A stretch of DNA of 64,000 bases from FEN-1219 sp036563665 (GTDB taxonomy: Bacteria; Pseudomonadota; Gammaproteobacteria; Steroidobacterales; Rariloculaceae). Below are positions 9,283 through 18,221 of this stretch, one piece after another; within the stretch, counting starts at the first letter, position 1, and each line of letters starts with the position of its first letter. The stretch covers positions 76,873 through 140,872 of the forward strand of contig DATCLY010000075.1 of NCBI GenBank assembly GCA_036563665.1. The letters are read 5' to 3'. Under the pieces are notes generated by a model, which saw nothing but the letters and a program-made list of their open reading frames with translations, searched no databases and was not told the origin of the DNA. Both the position numbers and the translations under genes were made by a program.

Positions 9283-9299
9283 CGCTGTCGAACGAAGCC

Positions 9300-9326
9300 T
9301 GTGGGAGCGGCTTTCCCGCCGCGATC
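9300..9326 (+). repeat. REP-like palindrome
   Basis: The sequence GTGGGAGCGGCTTTCCCGCC followed by GCGAT matches the general form of intergenic REP sequences of pseudomonads and xanthomonads (G-T-G/A-GGAGCGGCTT...GCCGCGA). Its stem is GCGGC (9307-9311) with GCCGC (9318-9322). It lies between two convergent genes, the usual place for such elements. A single copy was noticed, so identity as a REP family member rests on resemblance only. Confidence 0.5.
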
Positions 9327-9335
9327 TTCAGCCGA

Positions 9336-10574
9336 TCAGCCGAACAGCACGAAGCAGAGCGCCGCGCCGACCAGCGTCATCGCGAGCCCCCACGCGAGCA
9401 GCGCATTGAACAGCCGGCGCGTATCCGTGCCTGGCGGCGCCGCCGCGATGTAGAGCGCGCCCACCGTGGACAGCGACGACAGGTCCACGAGGCTCGCGCT
9501 CACGTTCATCGACCAGGCGATGTCCAGCGGATCGAGGCCGCCGAGCCGCGCGGCGAGCTCGGGCGCGAGCGGCAGGAACGCCGGCAGCACCACGCCAGAC
9601 GTGCTGCTGTAGACCGACACGAGGCCGGTGCCGAACGCGACGATGGCCTCGATCGTGGCGGGCGACGAGACGTGGGCGATGGCCCCCGTGATGAGATCGA
9701 GGCCCTCGGTCTCGCGAAGCAGCGCCACGAGCACGGTCACGCCTGTGACCATGAGGATCACGCCCCACGGCATGCGCTGGATCGCCTTGCCCTCCTCGAC
9801 CGCGCCGAGCAGCACGAGCACGGTGGCGATCACGAGCGCCATCATGCCGACGTCGAGGCCGAAGCCGACCACGGTGGCGATCAGCGCGGCGATCCCTGCG
9901 GCCGTGAGCCAGTGCCGCCACTCCATGGGCGACGCCGTCTCCTCCACGGCGTCGCTGCCCCCGCCCGCCCGGAACAGCCGCCAGCCGCCGAGCAGCAGGA
10001 AGCCCGCCACGCCGACCAACGCGTGCGCGAGCGCGTTGTAGGCGAACGTCATCCACTCCACCCCGCCGAGCCCGATGCGGTTCATGACGCCGTGCGCCAC
10101 GATTCCCGTCGGCGCGAACGGCGAGAGCGTGCCGGCGAGCGCACCGTTGCCCGTCATGATGGCCATGAGCAGCGGCGGCACGCCGGCGCGCGCGGCCGCG
10201 GCCATGGCGGGCGGCGCGAGCAGCGCGCTCGCGGGCGTGGCGCCGGCGCCGATGGTGGCGAGCGCGAACCCCAGCAGGAAGAACAGCACGGGCAGCAGGG
10301 CCGCGCGGCCGCGGCAGAGCCGCACCGCGCGGGCGGTGAGGCGCCCGAGCGTGCCGTTGCACTCGGCGATGGCGAAGAGCAGCGTCACACCCACGAGCGT
10401 GACGAGCAGCTCCACGGGGAAGCCTTCGAGCACGGCGCCGGGGCTCATGCCGGCGAGGAACACGCCGACGAGGAACGCGAGCGCGAGCGACACGACGCCC
10501 ACGTTCACGGCCGTCGTGCAGCTCAGCGTGACTGCGAGCACGAGCGCGCCGACCGAGATCCAGGCGAGGCTCAT
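9336..10574 (-). CDS. MatC-like dicarboxylate/anion transporter
   Basis: 412-residue inner-membrane protein with about ten to twelve hydrophobic segments. The N-terminal half, starting VGALVLAVTLSCTTAVNVGVV and containing EGFPVELLVTLVGVTLLF and the re-entrant type GAGATPASALLAPPAMA, resembles the MatC (malonate carrier) N-terminal domain of the ion-transporter superfamily. A second re-entrant-type motif occurs near SVYSSTSGVVLPAFLPL. It lies 6 bp after the MmgE/PrpD gene in the same direction, so the two form an operon, suggesting uptake of a small carboxylic acid handled by the partner enzyme. The exact substrate cannot be read from sequence. Confidence 0.75.
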   Translation of the reverse strand: MSLAWISVGALVLAVTLSCTTAVNVGVVSLALAFLVGVFLAGMSPGAVLEGFPVELLVTLVGVTLLFAIAECNGTLGRLTARAVRLCRGRAALLPVLFFLLGFALATIGAGATPASALLAPPAMAAAARAGVPPLLMAIMTGNGALAGTLSPFAPTGIVAHGVMNRIGLGGVEWMTFAYNALAHALVGVAGFLLLGGWRLFRAGGGSDAVEETASPMEWRHWLTAAGIAALIATVVGFGLDVGMMALVIATVLVLLGAVEEGKAIQRMPWGVILMVTGVTVLVALLRETEGLDLITGAIAHVSSPATIEAIVAFGTGLVSVYSSTSGVVLPAFLPLAPELAARLGGLDPLDIAWSMNVSASLVDLSSLSTVGALYIAAAPPGTDTRRLFNALLAWGLAMTLVGAALCFVLFG

Positions 10575-10580
10575 CGCCGC

Positions 10581-11999
10581 TCAGCGCGCCGGCCGCGCGG
10601 GCTCGAGCAGCCGCACGAGCGCCGCCACGTCGCCGAGCGTCTCGAGCGCCTCCACGGTCTCGAAGACCTCGCGCACCCGCTCCTCGGCGAGCAGCAGCGA
10701 CGCGCAGTCCGCGAACTTCTCGAGCAGCTCCTCGCGCGTGAACGGCAGCTCCGGCCCGCCGCGGTAGCGCTCGTCCGCGTGCTCGACGAGCGTGCGCCCG
10801 TCCGCGAGGTCCACCTCGACGGTGCTGCGGATCTTGTCGAACCCGCGCGCCTCGATCTCCGGATCGAGCACGCGCTGCACCTTGCGCATGAGCCGCTGCA
10901 CCGGCTCGCTCTGCACGAACTCGTCGTTGAACTCGCGAATGCCCGCCTTTCTGCGCAGCGCGATGGCGCTGACCATGAACGCGGGGCAGAACTTCGCCTC
11001 GAGCTCGTTGCGGGCCACCTCGTAACGCAGCGGATTGAGTATGTTCGACCCCGCGCGCACGCGGATCGCGCGGATCTGCTCGGGCTGCACGTCGTGCTTC
11101 AGCACGAGCCGGCGCATCGCGTCCATGGTCGGGTGGCCGAGCACGCCGCAGGGGTACGGCTTGATGGAGACCCCCGGCCACACGATGGTGTGGGGGTTGC
11201 CGAGCTTGCCCGAGATGCGCGCGCCGTCGAAGCCGCCGCCGTGGCTGAACACCTGCAGGAAGCCCCACGGCGGGTCGAGCGCATCGGCCCCGCCCGTGAA
11301 GCCTTCGGCCGCGAGCTCCGCGGCGGACACGCCGTTCGCGGCCGCCCGCCCCACGTGCAACGGCTTGGTCATGGTGCCGAAATTCACGCGGATGCCGGCG
11401 GCCGAGCTCGCCGCGATGGCGAGCGCATGCGCGAGCCGCTCGCGCGGCAAGCCCATGAGCTTCGCGGCGGCCACGGCCGCGCCGAACGTGCCCACGGTGC
11501 CCGAGGAATGGAAGCCGCGCTTGTAGTGGTCCGGATGGATCGCCTCCGCGATCTTGCACTCGACCTCGAAGCCCGTCAGGAACGCCTCGAGCACGGCCGC
11601 GCCGGACACCCGCCGCGCCTCGCCCACCGCGAGCGCCGCGGCGAGCGGCGGGATCGTCGGGTGCGTGAGCAGGCCGAAGATGCGGTCCGGCGTGGTGGTG
11701 AGCTGCGTGTCGTCCCAGTCGAGCGCGTGGCCGCTCGTTCCGTTGACGAGGGCGGCGGACGCCGTCGTCGTCGCGTACGGCTCGGGGCCGAGCACGGTGG
11801 CCTGCGCGCGGCTGCTCGCCGCGCGCACCCAGCGGCTCACGACGAGGCTCGCGGGCTGCGTGGCGCCCGCGAGCATGACGCCCAGGCCGTCGGCGATGCA
11901 GCGCTTGGCGGTCGCCACCGCCTCAGCCGGGAAATCCGTGAGCCGCGCGCGCTCGACGAAGTCGAGCACCTCGGCGGTGACCGTCCGCTCCGAAGTCAA
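10581..11999 (-). CDS. MmgE/PrpD family protein
   Basis: 472 residues from a TTG start, matching the 2-methylcitrate dehydratase (PrpD/MmgE) and cis-aconitate decarboxylase superfamily. Family features: GHALDWDDTQ near residue 80, the helix-rich N-terminal domain with RGFHSSGTVGTFGAAVAAAKLMGL, and the second domain opening after KPYPCGVLGHPTMDA. No other methylcitrate-cycle gene is adjacent. Its partner is a MatC-like carrier, so it probably acts on an imported di- or tricarboxylate. Many MmgE/PrpD homologues outside prp operons have unknown substrates. It is divergent from the siderophore receptor operon. Confidence 0.85.
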   Translation of the reverse strand: MTSERTVTAEVLDFVERARLTDFPAEAVATAKRCIADGLGVMLAGATQPASLVVSRWVRAASSRAQATVLGPEPYATTTASAALVNGTSGHALDWDDTQLTTTPDRIFGLLTHPTIPPLAAALAVGEARRVSGAAVLEAFLTGFEVECKIAEAIHPDHYKRGFHSSGTVGTFGAAVAAAKLMGLPRERLAHALAIAASSAAGIRVNFGTMTKPLHVGRAAANGVSAAELAAEGFTGGADALDPPWGFLQVFSHGGGFDGARISGKLGNPHTIVWPGVSIKPYPCGVLGHPTMDAMRRLVLKHDVQPEQIRAIRVRAGSNILNPLRYEVARNELEAKFCPAFMVSAIALRRKAGIREFNDEFVQSEPVQRLMRKVQRVLDPEIEARGFDKIRSTVEVDLADGRTLVEHADERYRGGPELPFTREELLEKFADCASLLLAEERVREVFETVEALETLGDVAALVRLLEPARPAR

Positions 12000-12097
12000 T
12001 GCCGTTCCTTACCGAGAGCCGCTGACGAAGACGGCGAAAGTCTAGCAGACCGCTGCGGAGGGACCGGGCCGGAGGACCGACACGGCGCCGCTCGCGC

Positions 12098-12147
12098 TTA
12101 ACGGTTAACGAGCCGTTAACGGCCCGTTAACCCGGCGACTTGTGAAC
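12098..12147. promoter_or_regulatory. Phased GTTAAC array between MmgE and the siderophore receptor
   Basis: Three palindromic GTTAAC hexamers start at 12104, 12115 and 12126, exactly 11 bp apart, each preceded or followed by CG. A partial copy (TTAAC, 12098-12102) precedes them and a degenerate GTGAAC (12142) follows. The array is in the 230-bp divergent intergenic region, about 100 bp before the GTG of the receptor gene. One-turn phasing places all sites on one face of the helix, as expected for cooperative binding of a regulator. It does not match the Fur-box consensus. Confidence 0.6.
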
Positions 12148-12229
12148 GGTTTTTAGCTTGTCGGTCCGACCGGCCGCCCCCTAGGGTCCCGTCGACCGCG
12201 GCAACGGCCGCAAACGGGGCACCTCTGCC

Positions 12230-14332
12230 GTGACGACCTTTCGCCAAAGCACGCTCGCCCTGGCGATCTCCCTGGTCTGTCACGCCGGCATCGCGGCCGG
12301 CCAGACCGACACGAGCGTCGTGGACGAGATCATCGTGAGCTCCTCACCGCTCGAGAAGCCCGCCGCCACTTCGAGCCGGGTGGGCCTCACGCCGCTGGAC
12401 ACGCCGGCCAGCATCCACGTCCTCACCGGCGACGAGATCCTCGCGCGCGGCGATTTCTCCATCCAGGACGCGGTCGCCCGCATGCCCGGCGTCGTGGACC
12501 AGGGCAGCTCGGGCAACGGCGGCACCGCCGTGAGCGCGCGCGGGTTCAATGGCCTCAACTCCGTGATGCGCCTCTACGACGGCGTCCAGATGTTCGTCGC
12601 TGCCGGCACCATGACCTTCCCGGCGGACACCTGGACCGTGGACCGCATCGAGGTGCTGGGCGGGCCGAGCTCGTCTCTGTACGGCACGGGGGCGATCGGC
12701 GGCGTCGTCAACGTCATCCCGCGGAAGCCCGATCCCGAGCAATCGCTCCACCGCTATCGCGTGACAGCCGGATCCTACGGGACGTATCGCGCGGCCATCG
12801 ACAGCACGGGGCCGATCGGTGACCGCCTGTCCTATCGTGCGAGCCTGAGCCGCCAGCAGTCGGACGGCTGGGCCGAGCGCGCAGACTCGGAGAGCTGGAC
12901 GTTGTCGGCCTCGCTGCGCCTCGCGCTCGCGCCGAACCTCACGCTCACGTTCTCGGAAGACTATGCCGATCAGCGGCCGGCCACCAACAGCGCCATACCG
13001 CTGATCGACGGGCGGTTCGACGAGTCGTTGCGGCGCAAGAACTACAACGTGCTCGATGCCGAGCGACGCTACGAGGACAGCTGGACGCAGGCGCGCCTCG
13101 ATTGGGCGCCGTCGGACGCGGTGACCGTTCGCAGCACCACGTACTATCTCACCGCCGAGCGCCGCTGGTTCGGAGCGGGCGGGGTGAGCTGGCAGCCGAG
13201 CACGGGGCTGATCGCGCGCCAGGGCGGCTCCGACCTGACGCACGACCTGCGCCAGTACGGCAACAGCACGGTCGCCACGCTCTCGAGCCGGATCCTGGGC
13301 CGCGACAACACGCTCGCCGTCGGGCTCGACTTCAACCGGCTCACGTTCGACCACGTCTACTGGGTCTCCCAGGCGACGACGCTGCTCGACCCATGGAACC
13401 CGGACGTGGGCACGTTCCAATACCTGCCCGGCGGCTACAACTACATCAACCTCTTTCACGCCGATCAGTACGCGCTGTTCGCGGAGGATCACATCGCCGT
13501 CACCGAGCGCACGTCGCTTCTGGCCGGCGTGAGGAAGGACCGTTACGACGTCGACCGGTTCGAGCACCTCACGGGAGTGGGGTCGGCAGCCTCTTTCAAT
13601 CCCGGAAGCTGGCGAGTCGGCGTGCGCCACGCGCTGAAGCCGAGTCTGACGGTCTACGGCAATTTCTCCACCGCGACCGATCCCGCCGGGAGCGTGGGCA
13701 ACATGAGCGCGGCCGCGCAGCGCATGGAGATGATGGACGGCAAGCAGCTCGAGATCGGCGTCAAGCAGATCCTCGGGGGCGGCCGCGGCGAGTGGACCGC
13801 GGCCGCTTATCGCATCGTGAAGAACAACCTGCAGGTGTCCGTGCCCGACCAGCCCGGCGTGACCCAGCAGGTGGGACAGCAATCGTCCACGGGTATCGAG
13901 GTCGCGGCTTCCTTCGAGATCGGAGACGCCGTGCGGCTGGCGATGAACGCGGCCTCCCTGGACGCGCGCTTCGACGATTTCGCGGAAACGGTGGGCGGCA
14001 CGTACGTATCCCGCAACGGCAGCACGCCGCCCAACGTGGCGGAGCAAACGGCGAATCTCTGGGTCGACTGGCGGATACGCCCGGGCTGGTATCTGCGCAC
14101 CGGCGTGCGCTACGTGGGCGAGCGCTACGCCGACAACGCCAATACCAGCCGCATGCAGTCCTACACCGTGATAGACGCCGGTGTGACACGAGACATCGCC
14201 GCGCAGTCGAGGGTCGACTTGCGGATCTGGAACGCCGCCGATCGTTTCTACACGCCGCGCGGAAGCAGCGCTTCGTCGTGGAGCCCGGCGCCGCCGCGCA
14301 CCGTGGAGCTGAGCTTCACGTCGAGCTTCTGA
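12230..14332 (+). CDS. TonB-dependent siderophore receptor
   Basis: 700-residue outer-membrane receptor with a signal peptide (LALAISLVCHAGIAAGQ), a plug domain (TPASIHVLTGDEIL, RMPGVVDQGSSGNGG, VSARGFNGLNSVMRLYDGVQ, DRIEVLGGPSSSLYGTGAIGGVVNVIPR) and a 22-strand-type barrel ending in the aromatic ELSFTSSF. It is the FhuA/FecA-like siderophore type. It starts at GTG. The next three genes (DUF3649, PepSY, DUF3325) follow at 1 bp spacing or with overlap, a gene order typical of xenosiderophore uptake operons. Likely role: TonB/ExbBD-powered import of a ferric siderophore. The phased GTTAAC array upstream is the obvious candidate for control. Confidence 0.93.
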   Translation: MTTFRQSTLALAISLVCHAGIAAGQTDTSVVDEIIVSSSPLEKPAATSSRVGLTPLDTPASIHVLTGDEILARGDFSIQDAVARMPGVVDQGSSGNGGTAVSARGFNGLNSVMRLYDGVQMFVAAGTMTFPADTWTVDRIEVLGGPSSSLYGTGAIGGVVNVIPRKPDPEQSLHRYRVTAGSYGTYRAAIDSTGPIGDRLSYRASLSRQQSDGWAERADSESWTLSASLRLALAPNLTLTFSEDYADQRPATNSAIPLIDGRFDESLRRKNYNVLDAERRYEDSWTQARLDWAPSDAVTVRSTTYYLTAERRWFGAGGVSWQPSTGLIARQGGSDLTHDLRQYGNSTVATLSSRILGRDNTLAVGLDFNRLTFDHVYWVSQATTLLDPWNPDVGTFQYLPGGYNYINLFHADQYALFAEDHIAVTERTSLLAGVRKDRYDVDRFEHLTGVGSAASFNPGSWRVGVRHALKPSLTVYGNFSTATDPAGSVGNMSAAAQRMEMMDGKQLEIGVKQILGGGRGEWTAAAYRIVKNNLQVSVPDQPGVTQQVGQQSSTGIEVAASFEIGDAVRLAMNAASLDARFDDFAETVGGTYVSRNGSTPPNVAEQTANLWVDWRIRPGWYLRTGVRYVGERYADNANTSRMQSYTVIDAGVTRDIAAQSRVDLRIWNAADRFYTPRGSSASSWSPAPPRTVELSFTSSF

Positions 14333-14333
14333 G

Positions 14334-14627
14334 ATGTCGCGGTCGGGTGCTGCGAAAACGCGCGCATGGGGGCGCCGGGACATAGCGGCGCGCGCCGCCG
14401 CGGCCGTCATCGGCGGCTACGTCGTGGCGGCCATGGCGACCACGTGCCTCGCGAAGGTGCTGCCGCTCGCGCGTAGCGAGGCTACCGCCGCGGCCACGCT
14501 CCTGTCGTTCCTGTTCTACACGGCGGCAATCCTCTGGTCGTTCGCGGCGCCCTCCGCGGTCGCCGCATGGGTCGCACTGGTCGCCGTGGCGGGCCTGGCC
14601 GGCATCGCGGGAGCGCTCGCGTCGTGA
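14334..14627 (+). CDS. DUF3649 small inner-membrane protein
   Basis: 97-residue protein with three hydrophobic helices (AARAAAAVIGGYVVAAMATTCLA; ATLLSFLFYTAAILWSFAA; VAAWVALVAVAGLAGIA). The YVVAAM and AILWSFAA segments fit DUF3649, a family found with PepSY and DUF3325 proteins beside TonB siderophore receptors. It starts 1 bp after the receptor stop and its own TGA overlaps the GTG of the PepSY gene. Function unknown; association with ferric-siderophore handling is inferred from context. Confidence 0.85.
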   Translation: MSRSGAAKTRAWGRRDIAARAAAAVIGGYVVAAMATTCLAKVLPLARSEATAAATLLSFLFYTAAILWSFAAPSAVAAWVALVAVAGLAGIAGALAS

Positions 14628-16243
14628 AACGGTCCTTCCGGCAAGCCATGGCATGGCTGCACGGCTGGGCAGGTCTCCTGGGCGGTTGGGCGCTCTTCAT
14701 GATGTTTCTCGCGGGCACCGCGTCGGTGTTCAAGGACGAGATCACGGCGTGGATGATGCCCGAGCTGCCGAGGGCCGCCGATCCGCTCGTCGCGCTCGAG
14801 GCGGCGGCCGCACGCCTGGGCGACGTCGCGCCGGATGCCGAGCGCTGGACCATCACGCTGCCGAGCGAGCGTTTCCCCGGCACGCGAATCGCGTGGCAGC
14901 CGCGCGCCGACGTCACCGATCTCGGTCCACGAACGCGACGCGAAGTCCTCGACGCCGAGAGCGGCCGCGTCGTAACCCCTCGCGAGACGCGCGGCGGCGA
15001 TCTCTTCTACCGGCTGCATTATCGATTCGAGATATCGGAACCCGTTCGCCGGGGCTGGTGGCTGTCGGGCGCCGCGACGATGTTCATGCTGACCGCCTTG
15101 GCCACGGGCCTCGTCGTGCACCGTCGCTTCTTCCGCGACCTGTTCACGTTCCGACCGGGCATGGGCCGGCAACGATCGTGGCTCGACGCACATCTGCTGC
15201 TCGCCGTCTCACTGCTGCCGTTTCATCTCGCCATCGCGTACACGGGCCTCGTCCCGATCATGTCGACGGTCATGCCGTGGGCCGTGATCGCGAATTACGG
15301 CGACGAGCGCCCGGCGCTCGTGCAGGCGGCCGACATGGATGCCGCCCGGAGCGCTTACTCGCGCGACCGGGAGGACTCGACGATCCGCCGCCACCGCGCC
15401 GGTCGACCGGCGCCGCTGTTCGACCTGCGCGTGCTGGCGGAACGGGCGGGCGAGCGGCTCGGCGGACCGATCGGCTCCATCACGATTCGCAATCCCAACG
15501 ATGCCAATGCCGTCGTCGAGATCGTGCGCAAGCCCGGCGGCGAGCTTTCCAACCGACCGCGCCGCCTTTACTACGACGGGGTGTCGGGCGAACCGCTGGC
15601 CGTCTCCGCAGACATCGGTCCGGTCGCGAAGGTGCAGGCGGCGATGTACGGCATGCATATGGCGCGCTTCGCCGAGCCGCTGCTGCGCTGGGCGTACTTC
15701 CTGGCGGGGCTCGCGTCCACGGTGATGATCGGCGCAGGTCTCGTCGTCTGGACGCTCAAGCGGCGATCGCAGACCGAGCGGGGCAGGCTGAGCCTCGTGG
15801 AGCGTCTCAACGTGGCGACGCTCGCGGGCTTGCCGTTCGCGATGGCCGCCTACTTTTGGGCCAACCGGCTATTGCCCCTCGACATGCCGGAGCGCGCCGC
15901 CGGCGAGGTGCGGGTGTTCTTCGCCGCCTGGGGCGCGGTCCTCCTCTATGCGGCGCTCCGGCCGAGCCGGCGCGCGTGGATCGAGACGCTTTGGCTCGCC
16001 GCTGCCGCCTTCGGAGCACTGCCGGTGCTGAACGCTCTGACCACCGACCGGCATCTCGCCGCATCGATCGCCAGCGGGGATTGGCTCATGGCGGGCTTCG
16101 ACCTCACGGCGGCGGCCACGGGCGCGGCGTTCGCGTTCGCCGGGTGGCGCGTGGCTCGCGCGGTCCGCGGTGCCCCCGGCCCTGCTGCCGTGCACGCCGC
16201 GCCGTCGCGGGAGCGCGTCGAATGGCCGACGCCGCCGTCCTGA
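14624..16243 (+). CDS. PepSY-associated TM protein (iron-uptake reductase-like)
   Basis: 539-residue inner-membrane protein starting GTG in a GTGA overlap with the previous gene. An N-terminal helix with the typical HGWAGLLGGWALFMMFLAGT is followed by a periplasmic region, then TM segments (SGAATMFMLTALATGLVVH, LLLAVSLLPFHLAIAYTGL), a PepSY-like region and a C-terminal four-helix part. Conserved His in HGW, VHRRFF, DAHLLLA and GMHMARF are candidates for haem or iron binding. Proteins of this family in siderophore clusters (FpvG/FoxB-like) are thought to reduce ferric siderophore complexes at the inner membrane. That role here is inferred from family and position. Confidence 0.88.
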   Translation: MKRSFRQAMAWLHGWAGLLGGWALFMMFLAGTASVFKDEITAWMMPELPRAADPLVALEAAAARLGDVAPDAERWTITLPSERFPGTRIAWQPRADVTDLGPRTRREVLDAESGRVVTPRETRGGDLFYRLHYRFEISEPVRRGWWLSGAATMFMLTALATGLVVHRRFFRDLFTFRPGMGRQRSWLDAHLLLAVSLLPFHLAIAYTGLVPIMSTVMPWAVIANYGDERPALVQAADMDAARSAYSRDREDSTIRRHRAGRPAPLFDLRVLAERAGERLGGPIGSITIRNPNDANAVVEIVRKPGGELSNRPRRLYYDGVSGEPLAVSADIGPVAKVQAAMYGMHMARFAEPLLRWAYFLAGLASTVMIGAGLVVWTLKRRSQTERGRLSLVERLNVATLAGLPFAMAAYFWANRLLPLDMPERAAGEVRVFFAAWGAVLLYAALRPSRRAWIETLWLAAAAFGALPVLNALTTDRHLAASIASGDWLMAGFDLTAAATGAAFAFAGWRVARAVRGAPGPAAVHAAPSRERVEWPTPPS

Positions 16244-16551
16244 CCCTCGCCTTTTTGGCGGCGGCCTGCGCCGCCTTCCGCATGGAGCGGCATCAGCGCT
16301 CGGTTTTCGAACGCCCGGCGGCCGCGGGGTGGCGCCGAGCGTTCGGGGCCGGCGCCATCGGCGCGGCGGGGGCCGCCTGCGTGGTTGCGGTGGCCACGCA
16401 CGGCCCCGCTATCGGTGTCGTCCAGTGGATGTGGGTGCTCGGGCTCGCCGCAGTGGCCGTGGGGCTCGTGCTGTCATATCGCCCACGCTGCCTGCCCTGG
16501 CTCGCAGCGCTCGCGGCGTTCGCCGCGGCGTTGACCGGGGCGGCTGCGTAA
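16222..16551 (+). CDS. DUF3325 small inner-membrane protein
   Basis: 109-residue protein whose ATG (16222) overlaps the end of the PepSY gene by 22 bp. Three hydrophobic helices are visible (AAVLTLAFLAAACAAFRM; IGAAGAACVVAVATHG; MWVLGLAAVAVGLVLSYRPR), with the AAFRMERHQR linker after the first. This fits DUF3325, the usual last member of the receptor-DUF3649-PepSY-DUF3325 cluster. Function unknown. It ends the operon; the 157 bp to the sulfatase contains nothing recognisable. Confidence 0.82.
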   Translation: MADAAVLTLAFLAAACAAFRMERHQRSVFERPAAAGWRRAFGAGAIGAAGAACVVAVATHGPAIGVVQWMWVLGLAAVAVGLVLSYRPRCLPWLAALAAFAAALTGAAA

Positions 16552-16708
16552 GCCATCGCCGCATGCCCCGTTCCGTCGGGCGGTGCTCGGGGGCGCAGGC
16601 GCCGGGCCTGAGCGCCGCTGCCGACCGTGCTGCATCGGATGGGAGGTTTCCGGCTTGCGATCGACCGATGCAGAATCCGCTCACGACGGTCCGGTCGGGG
16701 GATGCACC

Positions 16709-18064
16709 ATGGGCAACGATGTCACGCGGCGAACATTCCTGGGTGGCGTGGGCGCCGCGACGGCTGCGGCGCTGCCCGCGGTACGGGCGCTCGCGCAGTC
16801 TCGCCGCCGCCGTGCCGCGCGACCGAACGTAATCTTCATCCTGGCCGACGACCTGGGCTATGGCGACCTGAGCTGCTACGGCCGGCCGGACTACGAGACG
16901 CCGGTGCTCGACGGCCTCGCGCGTGAAGGCCTCAGGTTCACGAGCGCTTACGCGGCGGCGCCGGTGTGCACGCCGACGCGCTGCGCGTTCATCACCGGGC
17001 GCTATCCGCAACGTTTCGCGGTAGGCCTGCAGGAGCCGCTGACGTTGTTCTCGCCGCCGGTGGGTCTGCCCCAAGGCCAGCCGACCGTCGCGTCGCTGCT
17101 GCGCGCCGCGGGCTACGAGACGGCGCTCGTCGGCAAGTGGCATCTCGGCTGGCGGCCGGAGTTCCAGCCGCGGCGCTTCGGCTTCGACGAGTTCTTCGGC
17201 TCGCTGAGTGGCGCGCTCGATTACTTCACGCACGTCGCGCCCGACGCTGGCCGCGAGCTCGGCGCCGAGCCCGATCTCTGGGAGAACGAGACGCGCGTCC
17301 GCCGCGAAGGCTATCTCACGGAACTCTTCACCGAGCGCGCCGTCGAGCTCATCGAGCGGCCGCACGACAAGCCGTTCTACCTGAGCCTGCACTACACGGC
17401 TCCGCACTCGCCGTGGGAAGGCCCGGCGGACGCGGGCGTCGATCACGACGATCACGGTCCGGGCCCCATGATCGAGGGCGGCTCGCTGTCCGCCTACGCC
17501 GCCATGATGCGCAGCATGGACGAAGGCATCGGGCGCGTGCTCGAAACCTTGCGGCGCAGCCGGCTCGAGCGAGACACGCTCGTCATCTTCACGAGCGACA
17601 ACGGCGGCGAGCGGTACTCGTACCACTGGCCGTTCTCTTTCCAGAAGCTCTACCTGCACGAGGGCGGCACGCGCGTGCCCGCCATCGTGCGCTGGCCGGG
17701 CGTCGTGCCGGCCGGACGGGTGACGGATCAGGCCGCGATCACGATGGACTGGACGGCCACGATCCTCGCGGTGGCCGGTGCGGCGCCCGATCCGCTCCAT
17801 CCCCTCGATGGCGAGGACCTCACGCCCGTGTTGACCGGCGAGCGCGGCGAGCACGACCGCGAGCTCTTCTGGCGCACGCGCACGCGGGCGGCCGCGCGCA
17901 TCGGCCGGTGGAAGTACCTTCACGACGGCGAGGAAGGCCTGTTCGACCTCGCGGTGGACCCGGGCGAGAAGGTGAACTTGAAGGCGAAGCACCCGGACGT
18001 CTTCGAGCGCGTGCGGGCCCGCTACGAGGCCTGGAACGCGCAGATGCTGCCGCGGCCGTCGTGA
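16709..18064 (+). CDS. Tat-exported sulfatase, Cys type
   Basis: 451-residue type I sulfatase hydrolysing sulfate esters. A twin-arginine leader (TRRTFLGGVGAATAAALPAVRALA) sends it to the periplasm. Metal-binding DD is in LADDLGYGDL (about residue 47), and the formylglycine motif is CTPTR (Cys87), a permitted variant of C-x-P-S-R. GKWHLG and the TSDNGGE metal site follow. Resembles arylsulfatase A / N-acetylgalactosamine-6-sulfatase-like enzymes. The ATG at 16709 is chosen because it begins the Tat leader and has GGGGG upstream; a longer reading adds no homology. Cys-type sulfatases need formylglycine generation by an activating enzyme not encoded nearby. Confidence 0.93.
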   Translation: MGNDVTRRTFLGGVGAATAAALPAVRALAQSRRRRAARPNVIFILADDLGYGDLSCYGRPDYETPVLDGLAREGLRFTSAYAAAPVCTPTRCAFITGRYPQRFAVGLQEPLTLFSPPVGLPQGQPTVASLLRAAGYETALVGKWHLGWRPEFQPRRFGFDEFFGSLSGALDYFTHVAPDAGRELGAEPDLWENETRVRREGYLTELFTERAVELIERPHDKPFYLSLHYTAPHSPWEGPADAGVDHDDHGPGPMIEGGSLSAYAAMMRSMDEGIGRVLETLRRSRLERDTLVIFTSDNGGERYSYHWPFSFQKLYLHEGGTRVPAIVRWPGVVPAGRVTDQAAITMDWTATILAVAGAAPDPLHPLDGEDLTPVLTGERGEHDRELFWRTRTRAAARIGRWKYLHDGEEGLFDLAVDPGEKVNLKAKHPDVFERVRARYEAWNAQMLPRPS

Positions 18065-18221
18065 GCGCCGGCCTATGGGCTTGGAGCGGCGGCCGGCGTG
18101 CCGTCGCTGCACGGCCGCTCTCGACGGCGAGCGCGCCGCTGACGGCCCGTTGACTTGCCGGATCGCCCGCCCATTCGAGTCGCCGAGCGGTCGCGCGAGG
18201 CGCGCCCGCGGACGGCCGCGC

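Noticed and set aside
9672..12101. 809-codon plus-strand frame opposite the MatC and MmgE genes
   Set aside because: Composition is His/Arg/Glu-rich repeat-like noise from antisense codons; the minus-strand genes have clear family motifs.
12098..12131. Fur box reading of the TTAAC repeats
   Set aside because: Fur sites follow GATAATGATAATCATTATC-type hexamers; GTTAAC at 11-bp steps does not fit.
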